From NCBI GenBank assembly GCA_964533785.1, contig CAZHNG010000204.1:1-12500 (forward strand): a stretch of DNA of 12,500 nt, in the 5' to 3' direction. Positions 6,085-12,500 of this stretch are shown piece by piece. A program made the position numbers and the translations under genes. Below the pieces are notes generated by a model. That model ran no database searches, was not told where the DNA came from, and worked only from the letters and a program-made list of their open reading frames with translations. This stretch comes from JANQRV01 sp964533785. GTDB taxonomy: Bacteria > Bacteroidota > Bacteroidia > Chitinophagales > Saprospiraceae. Position 1 is the first letter of the stretch, and every line of letters begins with the position of its first letter.

Positions 6085-6741
6085 ATGGGCAGGAGCAATA
6101 CTATTTTTCTGAATTTTTTAATAGGTACTTCCGGCTTGCTGGCTATTTATTTCCAGGAAATTGGACAAGTCGGCATTTATAGCTTTATGAAGCCGCTGAC
6201 CACGATCTTAATTATTTTGATCCCTTTATTTTTTGGTGCAACCGAATGGAAGCGGTATAGATACTACATCACTATTGGCTTGGTATTTTGTCTGCTCGGT
6301 GATACCCTTTTGTTGAAAGATTCCTTTTTTGTATTTGGATTATTGGCCTTTCTGATTGCTCATCTCCTGTTTGCGTTGGGTTTTATCTCAGTGGGCGGAT
6401 TTAAAAAATATCCCATACCGTTAGTCTTACTTTTGTTTTTTGGTATAAGCATGTATCTATACCTTTTGCCTGACTTAGACACCATGAGCATCCCGGTAGC
6501 GGTATATATGCTTTTTATCATTATGATGGGTTGGCAGGCATTGAACTTGTTTGTTTGGCAAAAAAAGAGAGTCTACTTGGTTATCGGACTAGCCGCCGCA
6601 TTATTCATTTTTTCGGATAGTATGATTGCCCTCAACAAGTTCAAGTTTCCTTTTGCGTATTCAGGAGTGGTAATTTTAGCTACTTACTGGATCGCAATTG
6701 CCCTTATAGCTAATAGCACCTGGTGGATCGCCAGAAACTGA
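6085..6741 (+). CDS. Lysoplasmalogenase, YhhN/TMEM86 family
   Basis: A 218-residue polytopic membrane protein with about seven or eight hydrophobic segments, the normal size for the YhhN family. Characterised members hydrolyse the vinyl-ether bond of lysoplasmalogen to a fatty aldehyde and a glycerophospho-compound. Family hallmarks are visible: MKPLTT (35-40), LLGDTLLL (70-77), an H93-containing AHLLFALGF (92-100), and LFIFSDSMIALNKF (173-186) with the conserved Ser-Asp-Ser, thought to be near the active site. The bacterial physiological substrate is uncertain, since aerobic Bacteroidota are not known for abundant plasmalogens. It sits 11 nt after the phosphorylase gene, which suggests one transcript, with no obvious metabolic link. 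Its end converges on pnkp. Confidence 0.87.
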   Translation: MGRSNTIFLNFLIGTSGLLAIYFQEIGQVGIYSFMKPLTTILIILIPLFFGATEWKRYRYYITIGLVFCLLGDTLLLKDSFFVFGLLAFLIAHLLFALGFISVGGFKKYPIPLVLLLFFGISMYLYLLPDLDTMSIPVAVYMLFIIMMGWQALNLFVWQKKRVYLVIGLAAALFIFSDSMIALNKFKFPFAYSGVVILATYWIAIALIANSTWWIARN

Positions 6742-6823
6742 GCGCCCGATTACAATTGTATTTTCAGAAACACCCGCAGGTGGGGTTCCCATTAAATTGT
6801 TGAAAGACAAAATCTCGAAAAAA
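6742..6823. other. Convergent intergenic spacer
   Basis: An 82-nt gap between the lysoplasmalogenase stop and the pnkp stop. It holds a 10-bp palindrome, TACAATTGTA (6751-6760), and a 4-bp stem CACC/GGTG (6771-6774 with 6779-6782). Neither makes a convincing bidirectional terminator. I see no gene in it. Confidence 0.4.
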
Positions 6824-9397
6824 TCAAAGCCGGGGATCCACCTCCTCACTCTCCAAAGCCAACACCCCAAAAACACTTTCGTGTACGCGCCTCAATGGTT
6901 CTTTGCGCACAAAGCGCTCCAATGCTTCCACACCGAGCGCAAATTCCCGTATCGCCAGTGAGCGTTTACGCGATAAACCACGGCGTTTCAGGCGTTCCAG
7001 GTTTCCGGGCATATCGTATTCTGGTCCGTAGATGATGCGTAAATACTCTTTCCCCCTGCATTTAATGGCGGGCTGCAATAGGCCTTTCTCACCTTTTACA
7101 ATAAAGTCAAAAGGTTTCACCACCATTCCCTCTCCTCCCTTTGCGGTTAAATCCAACCACCAATCTATGGCAGCTTGAATACTGGCTTCATCAATGGTTT
7201 CGACCACCTTGAAAGGGGTAGGCAGTAATAGTTTTTCATCCTGCCGGCAGAAATCCTTGATATTTTCCATGTGCCACTGATGGTCTTTGTCGACATGGAC
7301 TGCACCTTCCGTAGCAAGAATATGAAAAGGGGCCAACTTATAATCATCAATAGACTGAACTGGCCAGCAATAATGCCGGTAAGCATCGATGTATTTGGCC
7401 ACAGCAGCTCTTTTGGCACTATATTTTTCCAGAATAGGCTGAACTCCTTCGATCCCTCTTTCCAGTGTTTTTTGCAGCACCGATTCTACCTCCGGCAGTG
7501 CGTTTCGGGCAGCAGCGCCAACCGCAGCGTACTGGTCTTTCAATAATAATTGTGCTTTGGCCGACCAGGGCATCAACTCGGTATCCAAACAAACCCAGTC
7601 GGTTTTGAACGTATCCCAGAAACCTGATGCGGTTAATGCTTGTTTCACCCTCCCCAAAAAGGAAGTTTCTAATTCCGGATCACTGAAGAAGCTCCTGCCC
7701 GTCCGGGTATAACAAACACCGATCCCTTCATTTTTAACTCCAAACCGTTTTAAAGCGGCCGCCTCATCCTTGCAAACGACCAATACCGCCCGGGAGCCCA
7801 TATGTTTTTCTTCACAGACGATTTTTTCTACCCCTCTCTTCTTATAGTAATTAATGGCCTGTTGCGGATGCTCCAAAAATTCCGGTAATTCACTGGTCTC
7901 ACAGGGAGACATGGTCGGCGGCAGATAGATCAACCATTTCGGATTAATTGCAAAACGGCTCATCACTTCCAAAGCGGCAATAGCGTTTTCTTCGCGAATG
8001 GTGATGTTATGCCTTAATCTGGTTTGTACAATCCGTTTACCAGTAACCTCTTCGATATTCAACAAATCATCGTATTGCTGTTGTTGCGTCAACGCCGTTG
8101 GAGAAAGCATTTCCAGGGGGCGTTTGGGTTCACAGTAAACTTTCTTCGCTTTAACGGCAACCAACTCCTCTTCCGGATACCTCAAAGCAGTCAATTTCCC
8201 CCCAAACACACAACCGGTATCAATATCAATGGTATTATTCAACCATTCGGCCTCAGGTACAGGGGTGTGGCCGTAGACTACTTTTGCCCTACCCCGGTAC
8301 TCAGCCGCCCAATTGTAACGGACCGGCAGACCAAACTCATCGATCTCCCCCGTTGTTTCTCCGAACAAACAGAAGGATCTGACTGCACCGGAACCTCTAC
8401 CTTGCATCTCCTCCTTCAACCCGGCATGCGCAACTACTAAACGACCATCATCAAACACATAATGACTGATCAGGCTATACAGGAAATCTTTGACTTCCTC
8501 CAAAAATTCCGGTGTTTCCTTTTCCAGTTGTTCCAAAGTCTCTGCCAGTCCATGAGCGATTTTTACTTTTCTGCCGCTTAACTTTTTCTGTAGTTTTAAA
8601 TCGTGGTTACCCGGTACGCACCAGGCAACACCGCTTCGGACCATACTCATTACCAGCTTTAATACCGCCGGCGAGTTCGGTCCCCGGTCAACCAGGTCCC
8701 CCAGAAAAATAACCTGCCGGTTTTCCGGATGATCGACTTTCAACCCAAAGTTTTGCCCGTCATGGGGTACTTCATGAATTTGGTAACCTAGCTTTTCCAA
8801 CAACTCGATCGTCTCATCGTAACAACCGTGAATATCCCCGATGATATCGAAGGGGCCCTTTATATCCTTTTTGTTGTTGTACAATTTTTCGCGGATAATG
8901 CCTTCGACGCTGTCAACTTCAGCGGGCGTACTTAAAACATAAACCTGTTTAAAGCCCTCTTTCTTTAGGCCACGTAACGAACGCTTCAACTGCCGCTGCT
9001 GATTGCGAATGACGTGGTCGCCAAAATTTCGATCCGGGCGTAACGCATTCCTTTCTGCACAGATCTCCTGGGAAATATTCATCACAATAGCTACCGGAAG
9101 CGCATGGTAAGACTTAGCGATTTGCATCAATTGCTGACGGGACTCTCTTTGCACGTTGGTAGCGTCCACTACGGTTAACAATCCATTCTTCACCCGCATC
9201 CCTACGATATAGTGCAATAATTCAAAAGCATCTGGGGTGGCTGCCTGACTGTTCTCATCGTTTGAAACGATACCCCGGCATTCATCAGAAGAAACCACCT
9301 CGTGCTTGCCGAAGTGCTTACGGGCAAAAGTACTTTTCCCGGAACCTGAAGGCCCTACCAATAAGATTAATGATAATTCGGGTACATTAATTTCCAT
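6824..9397 (-). CDS. pnkp: Polynucleotide kinase-phosphatase-ligase Pnkp (RNA repair)
   Basis: An 857-residue RNA end-healing and sealing enzyme, close to the size of Clostridium thermocellum Pnkp (about 870). All three domains are present with intact active sites. The 5'-kinase (~1-175) has P-loop GPSGSGKS (15-22) and D38/R41 in SSDECRG. The binuclear metallophosphatase (~180-425), which removes 2',3'-cyclic phosphate and 3'-phosphate, has GDIHG (187-191), GDLVDRG (233-239), GNHD (263-266), H324 and GHTP (376-379). The ligase/adenylyltransferase (~470-857) has nucleophile K531 in CEEKHMGSR, DTELMPW (605-611), GGEGMVVKP (754-762) and IKCRGKEYLRIIYGPEY (778-794). The ATG at 9397 lies inside the end of hen1 (11-nt overlap). 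In the known system Pnkp ligase works efficiently only with Hen1, which agrees with the tight coupling seen here. No frameshift or missing key residue was found. Confidence 0.96.
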   Translation of the reverse strand: MEINVPELSLILLVGPSGSGKSTFARKHFGKHEVVSSDECRGIVSNDENSQAATPDAFELLHYIVGMRVKNGLLTVVDATNVQRESRQQLMQIAKSYHALPVAIVMNISQEICAERNALRPDRNFGDHVIRNQQRQLKRSLRGLKKEGFKQVYVLSTPAEVDSVEGIIREKLYNNKKDIKGPFDIIGDIHGCYDETIELLEKLGYQIHEVPHDGQNFGLKVDHPENRQVIFLGDLVDRGPNSPAVLKLVMSMVRSGVAWCVPGNHDLKLQKKLSGRKVKIAHGLAETLEQLEKETPEFLEEVKDFLYSLISHYVFDDGRLVVAHAGLKEEMQGRGSGAVRSFCLFGETTGEIDEFGLPVRYNWAAEYRGRAKVVYGHTPVPEAEWLNNTIDIDTGCVFGGKLTALRYPEEELVAVKAKKVYCEPKRPLEMLSPTALTQQQQYDDLLNIEEVTGKRIVQTRLRHNITIREENAIAALEVMSRFAINPKWLIYLPPTMSPCETSELPEFLEHPQQAINYYKKRGVEKIVCEEKHMGSRAVLVVCKDEAAALKRFGVKNEGIGVCYTRTGRSFFSDPELETSFLGRVKQALTASGFWDTFKTDWVCLDTELMPWSAKAQLLLKDQYAAVGAAARNALPEVESVLQKTLERGIEGVQPILEKYSAKRAAVAKYIDAYRHYCWPVQSIDDYKLAPFHILATEGAVHVDKDHQWHMENIKDFCRQDEKLLLPTPFKVVETIDEASIQAAIDWWLDLTAKGGEGMVVKPFDFIVKGEKGLLQPAIKCRGKEYLRIIYGPEYDMPGNLERLKRRGLSRKRSLAIREFALGVEALERFVRKEPLRRVHESVFGVLALESEEVDPRL

Positions 9398-10778
9398 AGC
9401 TAAAAATTCCCATTTGTGAAGGAGCTCCTACTTTTTCATCTTCCTCTCCAATCGGCAGGAACTCCACTTTATAATTATTCTTTTCCGCCACCCGCTTTGC
9501 CCATTGCTGAAATTCAGCCCTTGTCCATTCAAAGCGGTGATCTTTATGACGCAATTTCCCTTCTTCCATTTTTTCAAAAAGTACGTTGTACTCCACATTG
9601 GGCGTAGTAATAATTACCGTTTTGGGTTGGGCACATTCGAAAACCACCCGTTCGAAAGATTTTAACCGCGCCTCATCCAGGTGTTCTATCACCTCAACGA
9701 TAGCCGCGGCGTCGTAGCCTTCCAGCCGTTTATCCTGGTAGGTAAGGGCTCCCTGAAAAAGTTCCAGCCGTTCTTTTTGCATAGGCGCCATTCGATCGTA
9801 GCGTAACCGGTCCTTGGCTTTGAGCAACCCATAGTAGGACACATCCATACCGGCAATTTTGGTAAACTGTTTTTCTTTCAAAAGCATACGCAGTAATTTA
9901 CCTTCCCCACAACCCAAGTCAACAACCCGTTCCGCACCTGACTCTTTTAGTTTTTCCAGAACCAAAGACAGCCTTTGCTGGTGCAGGCTTTGTTTTATTT
10001 CCGCAATAGCGGGTTCTTCTTCCTCTTCATGGATGTCTTTATCTTCGCCCTCATTAAGCTTCTCCAATGCTTTACGGGTTAGCCCTCGTAAATTGATGAG
10101 GTAACGCCTGACAATTTGTTCCTTTTCGGGATGGTCCTCCAGCCAGCCTTTACCTTTATCTAACAGCTTGTCGATCTCTTTTTGGCTAACGTAGTAGTGT
10201 TTATCATTATCCAATACCGGGATCAGTACGTACAGGTGAGTAAGTAATGCCTGGACGGTAAGGGTATGAGAAAGCTCCAAGGTGAAATATTTGCTCTCTC
10301 CCCAATCCTCAAATTGCTCATCTAAAATATGGCGTTGCAGCTTGACGGTGTATCCCAGCGGTTCAAACAATTTTCGGATCAATAGCTCTCCACCTTTCGG
10401 GGACGGTAATACGGCGATCTTTACCTCGAAGGGCATTTTCACATTTACCAGTTCAGGCTTACCGGAGCACGTCCCGTTCATGGCCGTAGAAAATGCTTTG
10501 GCAATAGCCGTACTCATAAAGGAAGAAGCCACGTAAGGCCGGTCATTGACGTAATGGTCGAGCGTAGTACCCTGTCTTCCTTTTTTCCCCCTGACCATAC
10601 CGACAGGATCGATATCTATTAACAAGGCAATGGTCGTTCTTTCCTCCGAACTTTCAGGGTAGAAAATATGAGCTTTGCCAATTGCAAGATCAACGGATTG
10701 GAATCTGTCCGGATGTTTGTGCAAAAGAAATCCGAGATCAGTTGCCGGGCGGTAAGTGGTTGTCAGGGTTAATAACAT
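9387..10778 (-). CDS. hen1: RNA 3'-terminal ribose 2'-O-methyltransferase Hen1
   Basis: A 463-residue bacterial Hen1. The C-terminal half (~265-463) is a SAM-dependent, metal-assisted methyltransferase: DLGCGEG (287-293) for SAM, then EVIEHL with E362, E365 and H366 as the metal-site motif, TTPNVEYN (391-398), and DHRFEWTR with H414 as the likely fourth ligand. The N-terminal half (~1-245) is the Hen1-N domain reported to stimulate the ligase of its partner Pnkp. A very acidic linker (~243-258, EGEDKDIHEEEEE) separates them. Function known for the family: 2'-O-methylation of the terminal ribose at the break before sealing, so that the repaired RNA resists re-cleavage. The ATG at 10778 sits 15 nt after a perfect palindrome. 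The stop overlaps pnkp by 11 nt, so the pair is certainly one translational unit. Confidence 0.95.
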   Translation of the reverse strand: MLLTLTTTYRPATDLGFLLHKHPDRFQSVDLAIGKAHIFYPESSEERTTIALLIDIDPVGMVRGKKGRQGTTLDHYVNDRPYVASSFMSTAIAKAFSTAMNGTCSGKPELVNVKMPFEVKIAVLPSPKGGELLIRKLFEPLGYTVKLQRHILDEQFEDWGESKYFTLELSHTLTVQALLTHLYVLIPVLDNDKHYYVSQKEIDKLLDKGKGWLEDHPEKEQIVRRYLINLRGLTRKALEKLNEGEDKDIHEEEEEPAIAEIKQSLHQQRLSLVLEKLKESGAERVVDLGCGEGKLLRMLLKEKQFTKIAGMDVSYYGLLKAKDRLRYDRMAPMQKERLELFQGALTYQDKRLEGYDAAAIVEVIEHLDEARLKSFERVVFECAQPKTVIITTPNVEYNVLFEKMEEGKLRHKDHRFEWTRAEFQQWAKRVAEKNNYKVEFLPIGEEDEKVGAPSQMGIFSYGN

Positions 10779-10793
10779 TGCGGTTTATTTATA

Positions 10794-10819
10794 AGAGGTG
10801 TCACCTAGGTGACACCTCT
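10794..10819. repeat. Perfect 26-bp palindrome between RNase Z-like gene and hen1
   Basis: AGAGGTGTCACCT at 10794-10806 is followed directly by its exact reverse complement at 10807-10819. Allowing one bulged A (10793), four further pairs extend it (10789-10792 with 10820-10823). It lies in the 66-nt gap, about 25 nt after the RNase Z-like stop and 15 nt before the hen1 ATG. It could be an intrinsic terminator (only UUAUAAAUAAA follows, not a U-run), an operator for a dimeric regulator, or an RNA hairpin next to the hen1 ribosome-binding region. The sequence is certain, the role is not. Confidence 0.7.
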
Positions 10820-10844
10820 ATAACACGATACTTCCGTAAATAAT

Positions 10845-11804
10845 TCATTTCAACACTACATTTTTAAAACTGCTTTCAAATTCCGCAATCAAAGCATTGA
10901 TCTCTTCGCCTTTGTATTTGCCCGAAAAATGAATTGGGATCGCTTCTCCAACGCCACATTCTCTCATAATAGAACCTGATTTTTCGGCATAGCTGTGAAA
11001 GTTCTCTCTGGCTAATTCTTCATCCTCATTGCGGTAGAAACATTCAATAAAAACTTTATTACAACCTTGAAAAAGCGCTTTGATCTTTTGATGATTTTCC
11101 GGGCTGGCCGCGTGATCCATGATTACACCGAGCGTATCTCCTTTTTTGATATTCAATAAATGAAATAGGTCTTTCGCCTGATGATTTTTTCCGTCGATCT
11201 CAATAGGAGCTTGCGGAAGTTGGTTTTCAAAGGCATTTTTTAACTCCCTTACCCAGGGACCGCCTGTTAACCCAGTACCCTCCAGATCAATAATGGTATG
11301 GTCTTTTTCCTGGAACAGGTAGGCGATCGAATCAATTCTATGATCGAGAATGGCAAATTTCACCTGAAAACGGTTATTGCGGTATAATTCCCCATTGGTG
11401 ATGGTGCCGACCTGGTGCAAACTCCATTCTATAGGTAATAAACGGAATAAGCGGATCTCATTTTCGGACCTGATCTCCCAGATTTCGTACTGCAGTATTT
11501 CGTGGGGTATTAAATTCCAGGTGAAGGCTTTGATCTTGGCCTGCACTTGCCGTGCAATATTTTTAGGGCCACAAATGACCACTTTTTTTTCCGTCCTGAG
11601 CTGGTGCCGAAGGATCCAATCGAAATTGGTAAAATGATCCAGATGGGTATGACTGATGAAAATAGCTGCAATTTTTTGGCATTCACTTCCGGTAAGGCCA
11701 CTGGCATCACCACATTCACAGAGATAGAAATCGTGGTGATTGTCCACTTTGATCAGAATGGAGATATCTTCGTCTAACGTACTTTTAATCTCAGGAAGAA
11801 ACAT
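10845..11804 (-). CDS. RNase Z-like metallo-beta-lactamase-fold protein
   Basis: A 319-residue metallo-beta-lactamase-fold hydrolase whose motif order and spacing resemble tRNase Z (ElaC/Rnz), the endonuclease that trims tRNA 3' trailers. It has an N-terminal YLCECGDASGL (27-37) like the FDCGEGTQ strand. The metal site is SHTHLDH with H52, H54, D56 and H57, then H155 in ILDHRIDSIAYLF, D230 (MDHAAS, at the usual GDT position) and H292 in IPIHFSGKY, matching THFSPRY. FIECFY (252-257) and FHSY (269-272) take the places of the HEAT and HST motifs: E254 and H270 are kept, but the HEAT His is an Ile. A GP-type segment (LTGGPWVREL, 179-188) lies where the tRNA-binding arm sits. It is divergent enough that a paralogue with another RNA substrate is possible. 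Start ATG at 11804. It lies immediately upstream of hen1-pnkp on the same strand. Confidence 0.8.
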   Translation of the reverse strand: MFLPEIKSTLDEDISILIKVDNHHDFYLCECGDASGLTGSECQKIAAIFISHTHLDHFTNFDWILRHQLRTEKKVVICGPKNIARQVQAKIKAFTWNLIPHEILQYEIWEIRSENEIRLFRLLPIEWSLHQVGTITNGELYRNNRFQVKFAILDHRIDSIAYLFQEKDHTIIDLEGTGLTGGPWVRELKNAFENQLPQAPIEIDGKNHQAKDLFHLLNIKKGDTLGVIMDHAASPENHQKIKALFQGCNKVFIECFYRNEDEELARENFHSYAEKSGSIMRECGVGEAIPIHFSGKYKGEEINALIAEFESSFKNVVLK

Positions 11805-11855
11805 AAATTGCTTTATTTTCTAATCGTATTCCCGTAATTCCACTGTCAATAGATT

Positions 11856-11863
11856 CAAAACTA
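11856..11863 (-). promoter_or_regulatory. Candidate Bacteroidota -7 box for the RNase Z-like/RNA-repair cluster
   Basis: Read on the minus strand this is TAGTTTTG, an exact match to the Bacteroidota -7 consensus TAnnTTTG, about 50 nt upstream of the ATG at 11804. No clear TTTG -33 box lies 19 nt further upstream, so the call is tentative. The rest of the 152-nt divergent gap (11805-11956) is AT-rich with no gene. Confidence 0.3.
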
Positions 11864-11956
11864 GATTTTTTTACAAGATAATCCCTATATTTCCTAATTA
11901 CAATACCGCTGAAGTATTACTTACTACCCAATATCCATCCACTTACGCTCAACAAA

Positions 11957-12500
11957 ATGAAAATCAAACTACTACTTTTCTTTGTGCTCGTCACTTTTGG
12001 TCATTTTCTAATGAATGCCCAATCCTTTGGCCCGAATAAAAGCAAGTTTCGTTACATTATCCAACGATCAACGGCGGCTGTAGTGATCGACGGAGCATTG
12101 GACGAACCCGTCTGGCAATCCGTTCAGGTAGCCACCAACTTATTCCGTATCCTACCCATTGATACCGGGCAAGCTCGTGCACAGACAGAAATAAGAATGA
12201 CCTACGACGATACTCACTTGTATTTGGGTATCCTATGCCATGATCCCTGGCCCGGGAAAAGACCGGCGGAATCACTGCGCCGTGATTTCAGTTTTGGGAA
12301 AAACGACAATTTCATCGTTTTCATGGATACCTACAACGATAGGACCAATGGTTTTGCTTTTGGCCTTTCGGCAGCCGGTGCACAATGGGATGGCCAGCAG
12401 GCAAATGGAGGTTTTGTTTCATTAGAATGGGAAGGCAAATGGCGTTCCGCGGTAAAAAACTATGAAGACCGCTGGGTAGCGGAAATGGCTATTCCGTTTC
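11957..12500 (+). CDS. Secreted CBM9-fold/DUF5916-type protein (partial, 3' end off window)
   Basis: 181 codons are visible and the frame is open at the right edge, so the gene continues beyond the window. Residues 1-22 form a Sec signal peptide (KIKLLLFFVLVTF core, cleavage likely after MNAQ). The mature part starts with a family 9 carbohydrate-binding-like domain: VVIDGALDEPVWQSV (42-56), TEIRMTYDDTHLYLGI (77-92), RRDFSFGKNDNFIVFMDTY (~108-126), DRTNGFAFGLSAAGAQWD (128-145), WVAEMAIPF (173-181). In Bacteroidota this N-terminal arrangement usually precedes a large C-terminal beta-barrel-like DUF5916 domain in ~750-900-residue outer-membrane-associated proteins. Only the CBM9-like part can be confirmed here. 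The ATG at 11957 follows AACAAA. It is divergent from the RNase Z-like gene, with no evident functional tie. Confidence 0.8.
   Translation, partial: MKIKLLLFFVLVTFGHFLMNAQSFGPNKSKFRYIIQRSTAAVVIDGALDEPVWQSVQVATNLFRILPIDTGQARAQTEIRMTYDDTHLYLGILCHDPWPGKRPAESLRRDFSFGKNDNFIVFMDTYNDRTNGFAFGLSAAGAQWDGQQANGGFVSLEWEGKWRSAVKNYEDRWVAEMAIPF

Noticed and set aside
6676..6876. A 66-residue leftward frame across the lysoplasmalogenase and pnkp ends
   Set aside because: It is antisense to the lysoplasmalogenase gene and out of frame with pnkp, lacks any recognisable domain, and both real genes have strong family evidence.
8024..8712. Rightward open frames within pnkp
   Set aside because: They are antisense shadows of the phosphatase and linker coding sequence, with low-complexity or atypical composition.
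1..12500. CRISPR arrays, tRNA/rRNA genes, phage or integrase genes
   Set aside because: I saw no regularly spaced repeats, no tRNA cloverleaf or rRNA signature, and no recombinase or phage protein. The system of interest is an RNA repair cluster and not a CRISPR or prophage region.

Overview
The window most likely comes from a member of the Bacteroidota, perhaps a Saprospiria-type genome. This is inference. The genes are mid-GC and the intergenic DNA is AT-rich. Most starts are preceded by A/T-rich tracts such as AATAAA instead of a GGAGG Shine-Dalgarno. The right edge carries a secreted CBM9/DUF5916-type protein, which is common in that phylum.

Left region (1-411) holds no gene. It contains a GC-rich, hairpin-prone stretch and a 192-bp MITE-like element with 19-bp terminal inverted repeats. 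Leftward genes follow: an aldo/keto reductase, then a compact coupled operon read GNAT (YjdJ-like) -> YjdI/CDGSH iron-sulfur fusion -> RluF 23S rRNA pseudouridine synthase. Upstream of that operon lies a ~108-bp imperfect inverted repeat (3023-3130), then a MORN-like lipoprotein and a flavin monoamine oxidase, all leftward.

Middle (5189-6741): a rightward pair, a uridine-phosphorylase-like nucleoside phosphorylase and a YhhN/TMEM86-type lysoplasmalogenase, 11 nt apart. They face away from the oxidase and converge on the next cluster.

Right region (6824-11804): a leftward RNA-processing cluster. In transcription order it is an RNase Z-like metallo-beta-lactamase-fold protein, a 66-nt gap with a perfect 26-bp palindrome, the RNA 3'-terminal ribose 2'-O-methyltransferase Hen1, and the three-domain RNA end-healing/sealing enzyme Pnkp, which overlaps hen1 by 11 nt. 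Hen1 and Pnkp form the known bacterial RNA repair system that mends ribotoxin-cleaved RNAs. The co-directional RNase Z-like gene in front of them is the most interesting feature here, because it would supply a third, tRNA 3'-end-type nuclease activity. A divergent secreted CBM9/DUF5916 protein starts at 11957 and runs off the right edge.
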